Of a stretch of 64,000 nucleotides of DNA, positions 50,993 through 60,006 are shown one piece after another. Below the pieces are notes generated by a model. The model was not told the DNA's origin. It was given only the letters and a program-made list of their open reading frames with translations, and ran no database searches. This DNA comes from Sandaracinaceae bacterium (GTDB lineage Bacteria > Myxococcota_A > Polyangia > Polyangiales > Houyiibacteriaceae), in assembly GCA_020633075.1 (NCBI GenBank), contig JACKEI010000004.1, positions 321,891 through 385,890 on the forward strand, written 5' to 3'. Each line of letters opens with the position of its first letter. Position 1 is the first letter of the stretch. The translations under genes were made by a program, and so were the position numbers.

Positions 50993-51793
50993 TCACAGCC
51001 GCACCCGCAGCGCGAACGCGGGCATCAGCACCACGCCACCGCGCTGTCGACGCTCGCCGTTGGCGCTCAGCCACCAGTGCTCGTAGAGGGCGCTCAGCTC
51101 GATCATGGCGTGGATGCGTCGGAAGCCCGCCCCGAAGCCCAGCACGGCCCCGGCGTGCAGACCCGTCGCGCGCACGTCGGAGACCCCGCTGGCGGTGCTG
51201 AAGTCCCCCATCACGTAGTTGGCGCCCACGCGCGGGCCGACCCAGGTCTCGTACACGCCGCCGTAGTCCGCGCTGTACAGGAAGGGCAGCTCCACGGTGC
51301 CCCGTAGACCGCCTCGCGCGGGAGAGCTCTCGCGGTCGTACGCCTTCCCCAACAGCAGCGACGGGCTGATGAGCCACACGGTGCGGTTGATGCCGTCGGC
51401 CAGCAGCCACTCGTGGCGGTAGGAGACGCGCGCGCTCGCGCCGAGCACGATCAGCTCCACGTCGGTGTGCCGGTTCAGGCCGTAGCGCGCTAGGACCAGC
51501 GGCGTCATGCCCTCGCCCAACGCCGAGCGCTGCAGGGCCTGGTCGCCGCGGATGGCCGGGACGGACCGCAGCTTGCCGGTGGGCAGCCGCGCCGCGCCGC
51601 CCAGCGCGATGTCCGCGCGCCCGCGCGGCGTGGTCTCGCCGCCACTCAGCAGGGGATTCGCGGCGATGCAGCCGCTACCCACGAGCGCGAGCGCGGCCGT
51701 CAGCGCGAGCGCGCGCCACGGGCTCGGGGGGGCCGGGCGCTCGAGGGGAAGGGACACGGCGCGCAGCATACTCCGCGACAGGCGGGCGTGCAT
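50993..51793 (-). CDS. Outer-membrane-type beta-rich lipoprotein
   Basis: The product is 266 residues from the ATG at 51793; an ATG at 51769 preceded by GCGGAG is an equally possible start. The leader ends in LVGSGC (lipobox). The mature part alternates hydrophobic and polar residues in strands (RGRADIALGGAARLPTGKLR, VSYRHEWLLADGINRTVWLI, LHAGAVLGFGAGFRRIHAM) and ends in a hydrophobic residue pattern (FALRVRL). This fits a beta-barrel or barrel-like envelope protein. No family was recognised. Confidence 0.7.
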   Translation of the reverse strand: MHARLSRSMLRAVSLPLERPAPPSPWRALALTAALALVGSGCIAANPLLSGGETTPRGRADIALGGAARLPTGKLRSVPAIRGDQALQRSALGEGMTPLVLARYGLNRHTDVELIVLGASARVSYRHEWLLADGINRTVWLISPSLLLGKAYDRESSPARGGLRGTVELPFLYSADYGGVYETWVGPRVGANYVMGDFSTASGVSDVRATGLHAGAVLGFGAGFRRIHAMIELSALYEHWWLSANGERRQRGGVVLMPAFALRVRL

Positions 51794-51879
51794 GAGTGAC
51801 ACTGAGGGAGACGCACATCGCGCAAAGGGCGCGCGGGGGCTGGATCTGAAGGCCCCGGTCGGGTAGCTTCGAGGTCGAG

Positions 51880-52473
51880 GTGGAGAACTCTGTCGAGAAA
51901 CTGGTGGTGCTGGATCTGGACGAGACTCTCGTCCACTCGAGCCCCACACGTCTCGGGCGGGACCCGGACCACCACGTGCTCGGGTACCACGTGTACGAGC
52001 GGCCGGGCGTTCGGGAGTTCCTCAACGACGTCTTCACCCACTTCGCGGTGGGCATCTGGACGGCGTCCACGGCGTCGTACGCGGGCGAGATCCTCTCGCG
52101 CCTGACGGACATCTCGCGCTTCCGCTTCGTGTGGTCCCGCGAGCACTGCTCCATCGCCAAGCATCCCGCCACGCGCAGCTTCGACCTGCTCAAAGACATC
52201 CAGCAGCTGGAGCTGGCGGGCTACGACCCGGCCCACATCTTGTTCGTGGACGACTTGCCGCATCGCCTGTGCCTGAGCGTGCACAACATCATCCAGGTCC
52301 AGCCCTTCACGGGCGCGCTCGAGGACGACGAGCTCACGGATCTCGGTACCTACATGTCCCTGCTGCACCCGGTGCGCGACGTCCGTGCCGTGGACAAGCG
52401 CGCCTGGCGGGCCGAGGTCGGTGAGCTGCGCATCGCGAGCGACCTTCGATCCGAAAGCGGCGCTGTCTCGTAG
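51880..52473 (+). CDS. FCP1/NLI-interacting-factor-like HAD phosphatase
   Basis: The product is 197 residues. The catalytic motif LDLDETLVHS (11-20) has the DxDxT of the FCP/SCP family (Asp12, Asp14, Thr16). The later parts include GIWTASTASYAGEIL and HILFVDDLPHRLCLSVHN with the acidic metal site. In eukaryotes the family dephosphorylates Ser in the polymerase C-terminal domain; bacterial members are less studied and found in some proteobacteria and myxobacteria. A protein Ser/Thr phosphatase role would pair well with the many kinases in this genome. The start is a GTG. Confidence 0.85.
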   Translation: MENSVEKLVVLDLDETLVHSSPTRLGRDPDHHVLGYHVYERPGVREFLNDVFTHFAVGIWTASTASYAGEILSRLTDISRFRFVWSREHCSIAKHPATRSFDLLKDIQQLELAGYDPAHILFVDDLPHRLCLSVHNIIQVQPFTGALEDDELTDLGTYMSLLHPVRDVRAVDKRAWRAEVGELRIASDLRSESGAVS

Positions 52474-52520
52474 AGGCTCCAACCAGCGCCACAGCCCCCG
52501 GCGCGGAAGAGAGAGCCCCG

Positions 52521-53267
52521 ATGATCACCAAGAGACCCACCCACTACGCGCTGGGAGCCGCCGCGCTGCTCCTGCTGCTCGCCGCCATCGCGGCGCTGCG
52601 ACCCCGCGGCGCCTCCGCTGCAGACCACGCCGACGGGCCGTCCGCGCAGCTGGACCCCACCGCCGACATCAGCGACGTCTTCGCGTGGATGAGCGCCGAC
52701 GCCAGCCGCCTCAACCTCGTGGCGGACGTGTTCTACGCAGCCGGGCCCACGGCTGCCTTCTCCCCCGCCGTGCAGTACGCCTTCCACATCGAGAGCGGCG
52801 AGGAATACGGCGCCGTGTCGGGGGAAGAGGTGGTGCTCTGTCAGTTCTACGACGCGGACCGCATCGAGTGCTGGGCTGGCGACGAGTACGTCGAGGGTGA
52901 CCCGAGCGATCCCGCCGGCATCGCCTCGGACTCCGGGCGCCTGCGGGTCTTCGCGGGCTTGCGGGACGACCCCTTCTTCTTCGAGTTCAACGGCTTCAAA
53001 GAGGTGGTGAGCACCGTCTCCGAGGTCGCGCCCACGCTCACCTTCGTGGACGGCTGCCCGCAGCTCGAGCCCGAGACCCAGAGCGCCCTGCTGACGCAGC
53101 TCCAGACGGGTCCCACAGGCGCCCCGGCGAGCGACAGCTTCGAGGGGGGTAACGCGCTCGCGCTGGTCGTGCAGCTCGACCCGGCGCTCGTGAACGTCAA
53201 TGGCCCGCTGCTGGCCGTGTGGGCCAGCACGCACAGCAACCCCAGCTTCGTGGGAGGTGCCCTGTGA
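52521..53267 (+). CDS. DUF4331-type exported protein, N-terminal half
   Basis: The product is 248 residues. A signal peptide ends ASAADHADGPS. The start of the mature protein ADHADGPSAQLDPTADISDV, with IFAWMS-like FAWMSADASRLNL, is the mark of the DUF4331 family. Later strands follow (FHIESGEEYGAVSGEEVV, then LRDDPFFFEFNGFKEVV). Members are usually 400-500 residues; here the family appears to be divided between this gene and the next, with a GTGA overlap. The function is unknown. Periplasmic. Confidence 0.82.
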   Translation: MITKRPTHYALGAAALLLLLAAIAALRPRGASAADHADGPSAQLDPTADISDVFAWMSADASRLNLVADVFYAAGPTAAFSPAVQYAFHIESGEEYGAVSGEEVVLCQFYDADRIECWAGDEYVEGDPSDPAGIASDSGRLRVFAGLRDDPFFFEFNGFKEVVSTVSEVAPTLTFVDGCPQLEPETQSALLTQLQTGPTGAPASDSFEGGNALALVVQLDPALVNVNGPLLAVWASTHSNPSFVGGAL

Positions 53268-53887
53268 GTCGCTGCATCCATACGCCTTCCCTCGCGCTCC
53301 TGACCCTCGCGCTCAGCGTGGGTTCCCTCCTCGGTTGCGGCGGAGACGGTCCTGCGCCCCTCGGCCCGGACGCCCGCCCGGCGCTCGGTGCGCAGATCGA
53401 CCGCGCGGGTCGGCCAGCCGTCAGCACCGCGTTGATCGCTACCTTTGCGTCCTTCGAAGAGCGCAACGACGTGCGCGACCGCTACAACCAAGCGGGCCCC
53501 GCCACATGGAGCAGCTTCGCGCCCGAGATGACCTTCGGGCTCGGCGTGCTGGACGCGCTCGACGGGACCTGCGGTAACCAGCTGCTGGCCGGGCCGGCCG
53601 GACCCAACCGCTACGACGCGCTCGCCGACGTGCTCTTGGACGACCGCCTCTACGTGAACTCCGCCTCCGGCGTGTGCGGCGTGTACCTGGGCCTCGAGGG
53701 CGAGGTGGTCGGCGCGCTCGAGCCCGGCGCGGGCGGCTGCGGCGGACGCACCCCGAACGACGACGTCATCGAGCGCAGCTACTCGGTGCTCGCAGCGGGC
53801 GTGCTCAGCGGCGTCGACGACCTGGTGACAGGCGACTCGCGCGAGCACTCCACCGAGGTCTTCCCCTTCATCGCGGGCCCGAACTGA
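53264..53887 (+). CDS. DUF4331-like lipoprotein, C-terminal half
   Basis: The product is 207 residues. The leader ends GSLLGC, so it is a lipoprotein, unlike the preceding one. The mature sequence (LIATFASFEERNDVRDRYNQ, GPNRYDALADVLLDDRLYVN and a Cys-rich end) looks like the C-terminal part of the DUF4331 family. A GTG start overlaps the previous stop, and its stop shares a base with the next ATG (TGATG). Separate leaders on the two halves suggest that they meet again in the periplasm. Confidence 0.78.
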   Translation: MSRCIHTPSLALLTLALSVGSLLGCGGDGPAPLGPDARPALGAQIDRAGRPAVSTALIATFASFEERNDVRDRYNQAGPATWSSFAPEMTFGLGVLDALDGTCGNQLLAGPAGPNRYDALADVLLDDRLYVNSASGVCGVYLGLEGEVVGALEPGAGGCGGRTPNDDVIERSYSVLAAGVLSGVDDLVTGDSREHSTEVFPFIAGPN

Positions 53888-55155
53888 TGAGCCACGGGGC
53901 GACCGCCGGGCAGCTCTCGCGCGCCACCTTGGTGCGCTTCACGCTGCGCTTCTGGACCGTCGCGGGCCTGGCTGGCCTGTTGCTCGGGGCCACCCTGCGT
54001 GTGGTCGCGGCCGAAGGTCGCCCGGCATGGCTCGTCCCTTCCGCGGGCGATGTGCCTGCGCGCGCCTACACGCCGGGCGAGGTCGCGCTGGCCAACCTGA
54101 GCGCGCAGGTCGACGGCGCTCGCGCGGCGCTCGCCCGGCAGCCGCGCGTGCTGGACCTGCGCTCTGCCTTGGTGGGCCACCTGCTGGAGCGCGCCCGCTT
54201 CACGGGGTCGGTCACGGACCTAGACGAGGCGCTGCTGCGCGTCCGTGAGGCGGAGACCGAGACCCCCGGCCGTGAGCAGCTGCTGCTCGAGGCGCGCACC
54301 TTCGCCGCGCTGCACCGCTTTCCGGAGGCGCTCGAGCGTCTCGACGAGGCCGAGCAGGCGGGGCTCCCGGCGGCGCAGGTCACGCGCGAGCGCGACATCA
54401 TCCAGCTGGCCCTGGGGGTCACGCGCGCCGAGGCGCAGCCCATCTTGACGCGACGCGCGCAGGCGGCCGCGCGGCGCCCGCGAGTGGGCACCCTCGTGGA
54501 CTACGCCGCAGCGCTCGCGGCCGCGGGGCGCCTCGCCGAGGCCGACGAGCAGCTCGCCCGTGCGGAGCTGGCCTCGCCCGACGTCTCGCCGCTGCCGATC
54601 GCCTACATCGCCTTTCAGCGCGGAGTCATGGCTGCGGAGCAGCTCGGCGATCGCGCGGCGGGCGAGCGTCACTATCGCGCCGCGCTGCGCCTGGTGCCTG
54701 GCTTCGTGCGTGCCTCCGTGCACCTGGCTGAGCTCGAGGCTGCCCGCGGCGACGAGGCTGCGGCGTCTGAGCGGCTCGGGGCCCTCTTGGGTGCCGAGGA
54801 CCCCGAGCCCGCCTCCCGGCTGGCAGAGCTGCGCAGCGGCCCTGAACGCGCCGCGCTCCGGCGGACGGCGGAGAGCGTCTACGCAGCCCTCCTCTCGCGC
54901 CACCGCGCGGCCTACCTCGACCACGCGCTGGAATTCTCCCTCGCTCACGAGCCGGCGTCCTCCGGTCGTGCGGAGGAGCTCGCGCGCGAGCTGCTCAGCA
55001 CGCGCCCCAACGCGCGGGCGCACCAGCTCGCCCTGCACGCGGCGCGCGCTCGCCACGACCACGCTTGGGCCTGCCGCATCGCGGACGCGGCCCGGCCTCT
55101 GGCCGAGACCCACCCCGTCCTCGCGGCGGAGCTCACGCTCGTGAGCTGCCCATGA
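53887..55155 (+). CDS. TPR-rich membrane-anchored protein
   Basis: The product is 422 residues. One N-terminal membrane helix (RFWTVAGLAGLLLGATLRVV) is followed by a long alpha-helical solenoid with TPR features (FAALHRFPEALERLDEAEQA, AAGRLAEADEQLARAELA, AAGERHYRAALRLVPGFVRA). TPR proteins act as scaffolds. It is translationally linked to the second DUF4331 gene, so the three genes 52521-55155 form a unit. No signal for a specific partner is visible. Confidence 0.82.
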   Translation: MSHGATAGQLSRATLVRFTLRFWTVAGLAGLLLGATLRVVAAEGRPAWLVPSAGDVPARAYTPGEVALANLSAQVDGARAALARQPRVLDLRSALVGHLLERARFTGSVTDLDEALLRVREAETETPGREQLLLEARTFAALHRFPEALERLDEAEQAGLPAAQVTRERDIIQLALGVTRAEAQPILTRRAQAAARRPRVGTLVDYAAALAAAGRLAEADEQLARAELASPDVSPLPIAYIAFQRGVMAAEQLGDRAAGERHYRAALRLVPGFVRASVHLAELEAARGDEAAASERLGALLGAEDPEPASRLAELRSGPERAALRRTAESVYAALLSRHRAAYLDHALEFSLAHEPASSGRAEELARELLSTRPNARAHQLALHAARARHDHAWACRIADAARPLAETHPVLAAELTLVSCP

Positions 55156-55234
55156 GCTCGCTCTCCTCATGCCAGCGACCCTCCCGTCGCGCTCCGGCGT
55201 TGCTCCCCGCCACCGGGAGCGGCATGATCCTCCG

Positions 55235-55789
55235 ATGTCGGATGATTCGCGTGGGGTCGATGCGCTGCGCCGTGTCGCACGCGGCGACCGCGAGGCCTTG
55301 GCGGTGCTCTATGACGAGCACGGCGACATGGTCTATGGAGTGCTCGTGAGCATTCTCCGCCAGCCCGCCGAGGCCCAGGACCTCTTGCACGACGTGTTCG
55401 TGGAGGTCCTCGAGCGCGCTGGCGACTACGACCCGCGCCGAGGGAGCGTGCGCGGCTGGCTGCTGGTGCGCGCTCGCTCCCGTGCTCTCGACCGCGTGCG
55501 TTCGGCGCGGGTGCGGCACGAGCGGCTGACCGACGCTCACCCCGAGCGCACCAGCCCTGCCTCCGGCCCGGACGTGACGCTGGACGGCGTGCGCGTGCGA
55601 GAGCGCCTGGCGGAGCTCGACCCCGGCCCCCGCGAAGTCCTGGAGCTGGCGTACTTCCGTGGGCTCAGCACCAGCGAGATCGCGACGGAGCTGAGCATCC
55701 CGCACGGGACCGTGAAGTCGCGCGCGGCCGCGGGCTTGCGCGCGCTGCGGGCCGAGCTGGACCCGGCCACGTTGGGGGGTGAGCCATGA
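55235..55789 (+). CDS. ECF-family RNA polymerase sigma factor
   Basis: The product is 184 residues. Region 2 has the LVSILRQPAEAQDLLHDVFV and FVEVLERAGDYDPRRGSVRG pattern, and region 4 has GLSTSEIATELSIPHGTVKS, a typical helix-turn-helix. It directs RNA polymerase to stress or envelope promoters. It overlaps the following ChrR-like anti-sigma gene by ATGA, the usual arrangement for this class. The ATG at 55235 gives a normal-length sigma factor. Confidence 0.92.
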   Translation: MSDDSRGVDALRRVARGDREALAVLYDEHGDMVYGVLVSILRQPAEAQDLLHDVFVEVLERAGDYDPRRGSVRGWLLVRARSRALDRVRSARVRHERLTDAHPERTSPASGPDVTLDGVRVRERLAELDPGPREVLELAYFRGLSTSEIATELSIPHGTVKSRAAAGLRALRAELDPATLGGEP

Positions 55790-56409
55790 GTACCCGCCCT
55801 CCCAAGCCGCCGCACGCTTCCACAGCTGCCCTCCCGCAGGCGGAGTCCGCCATGGACCTCGCCGACGCTGCGTTCGACGCCCAGCTGCTCGAGGCGCTGG
55901 CGGCGGACCTGCGCACGCCGGCGCCGCGGGGCCTGCGTGACCGCTTGCTGCAGGCGCCGCTCGCTTCCCGCCTGCACCGCTTCGCGGAGCCCGTGGCCCA
56001 GCTCATGGACGTGGATCTTGCCGGCGCGCGCGCGCTCCTCGACGGCATCGACGCCCCGGGCGCGTTCGAGGCGGGGCCCTTTCCGGACCTGGACATCACC
56101 CTCTGCCACATCACGGGTGGCCCGGCCGTGGCCGACGCCATCACCGGCTTCGTGCGGGTGGCGCCCGGGTTGACCTTCCCGCACCACGAGCACCTGGGTG
56201 TGGAGCACGTCTTGGTGCTGCAGGGGCGGCTGATCGACGGGGAGACGGGGGAGGAGGCCGGGCCGGGCGACATCGTCACTCGCCCGGCAAGCAGCGCGCA
56301 CGCCATCACGGCGCTGGCTGGCACCACCGACCTCCTCTACCTGGCCGTGGTGCACACGGGGGTGAAGATCGGGGACGCCGTCATGGGGCCCGCCTCACCC
56401 GAGCTCTGA
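55786..56409 (+). CDS. ChrR-like cupin anti-sigma factor lacking the N-terminal zinc motif
   Basis: The product is 207 residues. A cupin domain at about 110-195 has FPHHEHLGVEHVLVLQG with the His and Glu metal ligands and SAHAITALAG as the last His. The N terminus lacks the HxxxCxxC motif of zinc anti-sigma domains and contains no cysteine in its first 100 residues. ChrR-type proteins hold their ECF factor and release it on singlet oxygen or similar stress; here sensing would have to depend on the cupin. It follows the ECF sigma gene by a 4-bp overlap. Confidence 0.8.
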   Translation: MSTRPPKPPHASTAALPQAESAMDLADAAFDAQLLEALAADLRTPAPRGLRDRLLQAPLASRLHRFAEPVAQLMDVDLAGARALLDGIDAPGAFEAGPFPDLDITLCHITGGPAVADAITGFVRVAPGLTFPHHEHLGVEHVLVLQGRLIDGETGEEAGPGDIVTRPASSAHAITALAGTTDLLYLAVVHTGVKIGDAVMGPASPEL

Positions 56410-56540
56410 GCTCGACGCCGGCGCGCCGGCGCCGGTCGCGCAAGGTGGCCTCAGGTCACCTGCTCGGTCCCGAGCGGGAGGAGAGGCTGCGCGGCCGCTC
56501 GAGCGAGCGTGGCACTGGCAGTGCCGGACGGAGCACCAAA

Positions 56541-56560
56541 GCCCCGCCAAAGGGCGGGGC
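56541..56560. terminator. Hairpin between convergent chrR-like and rpmG genes
   Basis: GCCCCGCC and GGCGGGGC arms of 8 bp flank the loop AAAG. Its symmetric form and its position between the two facing genes (56409 and 56608) suggest a bidirectional terminator. No U tract is present. The rest of 56410-56607 shows nothing else. Confidence 0.6.
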
Positions 56561-56607
56561 CGAGACAAGTCGCAACAGGGGACGCGGGCGCTCGGGAGCG
56601 CTCGCGC

Positions 56608-56769
56608 TCAGCCCTTGCTGATCTTGCCTTCCTTGTGGGACGTGTGCTTCCGGCACTTGCCGCAGAACTTCGAGATCTTGAACTTCTCGGGCATCGTGCG
56701 CTTGTTCTTGTCGGTCGTGTAGTTGTCGCGACCGCACTCTTCACAGCTCAATTTGATCAAATCACGCAT
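56608..56769 (-). CDS. rpmG: 50S ribosomal protein L33
   Basis: The product is 53 residues. It has the L33 start MRDLIKLSCEECGRDNYTT and the end KFCGKCRKHTSHKE, with four cysteines (two CxxC) that bind zinc, so it is the zinc-binding (C+) type. It is a part of the large ribosomal subunit near the E site. The ATG at 56769 gives the usual length. No tRNA-Trp, secE or nusG follows in this direction, so this copy stands apart from the usual cluster. Confidence 0.95.
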   Translation of the reverse strand: MRDLIKLSCEECGRDNYTTDKNKRTMPEKFKISKFCGKCRKHTSHKEGKISKG

Positions 56770-56822
56770 GGGGATCCTCGGGAAGGCCGGCGAGTGTAGC
56801 GCCCGACCGGAGCGCGTCAAGC

Positions 56823-58103
56823 TCAGAACTCGCTCGCAGAGCCCTCGGCTGGGGGGGTGGTGCGGCGCAGGGGGATGAGCACCAGGAGGAAGAGCAGCGA
56901 CAGCCCGGTCGCGATGCCGAACACGGCGGAGTAGCCCAGGCGGGCGGCCACGACGCCGCTCGGCGCGGACATGAGCATCTTGCCGAGCACCTCGAGGGTG
57001 GCCAGCAGCGTGTAGTGCGACGCGCCGATGCGGGCGTCGACCCGGGACATCATGAACGCGAAGGTGGCCGTGGTGAGGGCGCCGCCGAAGAAGTGCTCGG
57101 CGCAGGTGATCACGACCACGTGCTGGGGATCATTGCTGAAGCCCGCCACGAGCCACCACTCCGCCCCTACCGGCAGGATGCGCAGCAGCGCGAAGACGCT
57201 CACCGCGCGCAGGAGCGTGGTGTGGCTGGCGACCAGGCCCCCAAAGAAGGAGCCCATCAGCGAGAAGGCCATGCCCCACGTGCCCACGATCAGGCCGATC
57301 TGCGCGGTGTCGTAGCCCAGCTCGCTGACCAGGAAGGGCTTGAAGAGCGCGTCCGCCATGGACTCGCCGGCCTTGTACGTGAGCACGAAGAGCAGCAGCG
57401 CGCGCGCGTCCGGACGGGCCACCGCGCGGCGCAGCGCCGCGATCACCGGTCGGGCGGTCTCCACCAGCGTCCCGCGTGGGGTCCCCTCGGGCGGCATGTG
57501 GGGCACCTCGGGCTCCGGCCGCAGCGCGGTCACGACCAGCACGGCGAGCACGCAGCCGGCCATCGCCAGGAACACGCCTCGGTAGCCGATGGCGCCGACC
57601 TGGCTGAGCAGCACGCCGCCGCCCACGAGCATGCCGACCTTGGCGCCCACCACCTGCGCGATGTTGCCGTAGCCCAGGTGGTGCTCGTCCAGCAGGTCGA
57701 TGGCGTACCCGTCCACCGCGATGTCCATGGTGGCGCTGAAGAGGCTCATGCCCACGACCATGACCAGCACGAGCGGCAGCGGGCCCTCGATCCCCACCAG
57801 CGCGAGCGTCAGGCACGTGAGCGCCAAGCCGAGCTGCATGGGCAGCAGCCACGAGCGCCGGCGTCCGATGGCGGGCCAGTACAGCGTGTCCACGAAGGGG
57901 GCCCAGAGCAGCTTCAGCATCCACGGGAGCCCCAGCAGCACACCCAGCAACGTGATGGACTCGATGCCGATCCCTCTCTCGACCAGGATCACGGGCACGG
58001 CCACCGTCTGGAAGCCGTAGGGCAGCCCCTGCACGAAGTAGAGGGAGAACAGGGTCAGCAAGCCCGCGACCGGCAGCGGCGTGGGCTCGTTCGTGTCCGT
58101 CAT
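56823..58103 (-). CDS. AmpG-like MFS permease
   Basis: The product is 426 residues with 12 or more hydrophobic helices. LYFVQGLPYGFQTVAVPVIL, LPWMLKLLWAPFVDTLYWPA, RRRSWLLPMQ and MDIAVDGYAIDLL match the AmpG/PAT family of MFS permeases, which take up muropeptides or acetyl-CoA. It ends ASEF and is coupled to the flavin amine oxidase gene upstream (ATGA). The pairing may mean that the oxidase uses a transported amine; this is a guess. Confidence 0.85.
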   Translation of the reverse strand: MTDTNEPTPLPVAGLLTLFSLYFVQGLPYGFQTVAVPVILVERGIGIESITLLGVLLGLPWMLKLLWAPFVDTLYWPAIGRRRSWLLPMQLGLALTCLTLALVGIEGPLPLVLVMVVGMSLFSATMDIAVDGYAIDLLDEHHLGYGNIAQVVGAKVGMLVGGGVLLSQVGAIGYRGVFLAMAGCVLAVLVVTALRPEPEVPHMPPEGTPRGTLVETARPVIAALRRAVARPDARALLLFVLTYKAGESMADALFKPFLVSELGYDTAQIGLIVGTWGMAFSLMGSFFGGLVASHTTLLRAVSVFALLRILPVGAEWWLVAGFSNDPQHVVVITCAEHFFGGALTTATFAFMMSRVDARIGASHYTLLATLEVLGKMLMSAPSGVVAARLGYSAVFGIATGLSLLFLLVLIPLRRTTPPAEGSASEF

Positions 58104-59476
58104 GTGCCCCGGCGTGCGCTGCCGAGCGCCGCGACGACCTCGTCGGCGGCACGCTCCCCCGCCTGGATGGCGCCCTCCAGGTAGCCGGTCCACTCCGTGG
58201 CCGTCTCCGTGCCGGCCCAGTGGATGGCGCCCACCGGCTCGCGCAGCGCGTCGCCGCAGGCGTTGTAGCTGCCGGGGCCCAAGACCCCGACGGGGCAGCC
58301 GCGGCTGTAGGCCTCCGTGGACCAGTCCTGCTCCACCAGCTCGTCGATGTCCGCAGCGTCCTTGCCGAAGTAGCGCACCAGGGAGTCGCTCACCAGCGCG
58401 CGTCGCCGCTCCGCGGGCAGCTCCGACCAGCCGCGCGCGTGCTTGGCGACCACGAAGCCCAGCAACATGGGCACCTTGCCGTCGTGCGAGGTGTTGTCGA
58501 ACACCACGCTCATCGGGCCGGTCGTGCTGACCACCTCACCGGAGTAGCCCCGCTGCCGCCAGAAGGCTTCCTTGTACGTGCAGAGCACCTTGACGGTGTT
58601 GCCCATGGGCATGCGCTGCGTGAGCTGATCGCGCCGCCCCGGGAGCATGGGCTCGTACTCGATTCGGCCGGCCAGCGCGGGGGGCACGGCCACGATGCAG
58701 CGGCGCGCGCGCACGGTCCCCTTCGCACTCACGACCGAAACGCCCCCGTCCCGCTGCCGCACGTGGGAGACGGGCGCGCTCAACACCACGGCGTCTCCCA
58801 GCTTCGCGGCCAGGCGCTTCGACACGCTCTGCGCGCCTTCCACGAAGCGGTCCTGCTGCGCGCCGCCGCGGATCTCGGCGAGCTTCAGCAGCCCTCCTCC
58901 CGCGTTCAGGTAGGCCAGGAAGTAGAGCAGCCCGATCTCACCGGCCTCTGCGCCGAAGATGACGCGCACCGCCACGTCCAGCAGGCCGTTGACGCTCTTC
59001 AGCTTCACGAACTTGCGCCGGAAGGAGTCCAGCGTGGCCTTGTCCAGCTCGTCCGCGTTGGCCGCGCCGAGGGGATTCCGGGCGGAGACCAGCTTCTGCT
59101 GCCGGTCCAGGAGCGTGAGGGCCGCCTGCATCTGCAGCAGCGCGGGGATGGAGATGTTGGGGATCTGGCTGCGGTACTCGGAGATCGATCCGTCTAGGTC
59201 CAGCACCTTCTTGCCCTCGTCGAAGGTCGGGAAGGTGGTGATGCCCAGCTCGCTGGTGAGCGCCGCGAGGCGGTGCTGACCGGGGCCGATCCACTGCCCC
59301 CCCACGTCGAAGGTGGCGCCGCCGATCTCCTTGGACCAGGTGCGACCGCCGACGCGGTCACGCGCCTCCAAGACCCGCACGCTGGCGCCTGCGTCCATCA
59401 GTCGGCGTGCGGCGCAGAGCCCGGAGAGCCCCCCTCCGACCACCACGACATCCACGTCCACGTCCGAGCTGCTCAT
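58100..59476 (-). CDS. Flavin monoamine oxidase
   Basis: The product is 458 residues. The FAD motif is VVVVGGGLSGLCAARRLMDA (10-29), followed by RVLEARDRVGGRTWS (34-48). The C terminus has AIHWAGTETATEWTGYLEGA with the usual Gly-Thr-Glu that binds FAD. It oxidises an amine with O2, giving aldehyde, ammonia and peroxide. No signal peptide, so cytoplasmic. It lies between a single-helix protein gene (59480-59893) and the AmpG-like permease gene, all transcribed leftward. Confidence 0.9.
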   Translation of the reverse strand: MSSSDVDVDVVVVGGGLSGLCAARRLMDAGASVRVLEARDRVGGRTWSKEIGGATFDVGGQWIGPGQHRLAALTSELGITTFPTFDEGKKVLDLDGSISEYRSQIPNISIPALLQMQAALTLLDRQQKLVSARNPLGAANADELDKATLDSFRRKFVKLKSVNGLLDVAVRVIFGAEAGEIGLLYFLAYLNAGGGLLKLAEIRGGAQQDRFVEGAQSVSKRLAAKLGDAVVLSAPVSHVRQRDGGVSVVSAKGTVRARRCIVAVPPALAGRIEYEPMLPGRRDQLTQRMPMGNTVKVLCTYKEAFWRQRGYSGEVVSTTGPMSVVFDNTSHDGKVPMLLGFVVAKHARGWSELPAERRRALVSDSLVRYFGKDAADIDELVEQDWSTEAYSRGCPVGVLGPGSYNACGDALREPVGAIHWAGTETATEWTGYLEGAIQAGERAADEVVAALGSARRGT

Positions 59477-59479
59477 CCA

Positions 59480-59893
59480 TCACTCCTGGTCGTCAGGGCG
59501 CCCGAACTCGTCGGTGTCGCCGGTGTCGTCGGGCTCGCCGGGCGTCGGCTCGGCGGCCGGCCGGTCGCTCAAGCTGGACATGGCCGTGCCGCCCAGCACG
59601 ACACCCTCCGCTTCGATGTCCAGCGCGGGAGCGGGGCCCGGCGCGGGGCCGCCCGAGCCGGCCGTGGAGGTCTCGAAGAGCGGGCCGAATTGAGACCAGG
59701 CCACCCCGACGATGAGCGCTACCAGCACCAGCACCACGGCCCACTCGCCGATGCCGCGGCGCTCGTCACCCGTCACGGGAGCCAGCACTTCAGGGTCGCT
59801 CGCGTGGTCGGTGGGCTCGCCGGTGGGTGCAGGCTGCGCGGCGGTGCCGTGGGTGACGGGATCAGGCAGGTCGTCGGAGTCAGGGGTGCTCAT
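59480..59893 (-). CDS. Single-pass membrane protein, unknown function
   Basis: The product is 137 residues. An acidic and Pro/Thr-rich N terminus of about 50 residues is followed by one hydrophobic helix (WAVVLVLVALIVGVAWSQFG) and a disordered, Asp/Pro-rich tail (TPGEPDDTGDTDEFGRPDD). No recognised domain. It is 3 bp upstream of the amine oxidase start and probably shares its transcript. Confidence 0.7.
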   Translation of the reverse strand: MSTPDSDDLPDPVTHGTAAQPAPTGEPTDHASDPEVLAPVTGDERRGIGEWAVVLVLVALIVGVAWSQFGPLFETSTAGSGGPAPGPAPALDIEAEGVVLGGTAMSSLSDRPAAEPTPGEPDDTGDTDEFGRPDDQE

Positions 59894-60006
59894 GAGGCGC
59901 TCGGGTGGACGACTCTACCAGGCCCCTCGCGGCAGCGCAGCCGCGCTTCCGTAGGATCCGCGCTCGGTGGACTGCCCGGCGCGTCCGGCCGCTCGTGATC
60001 GACGCG

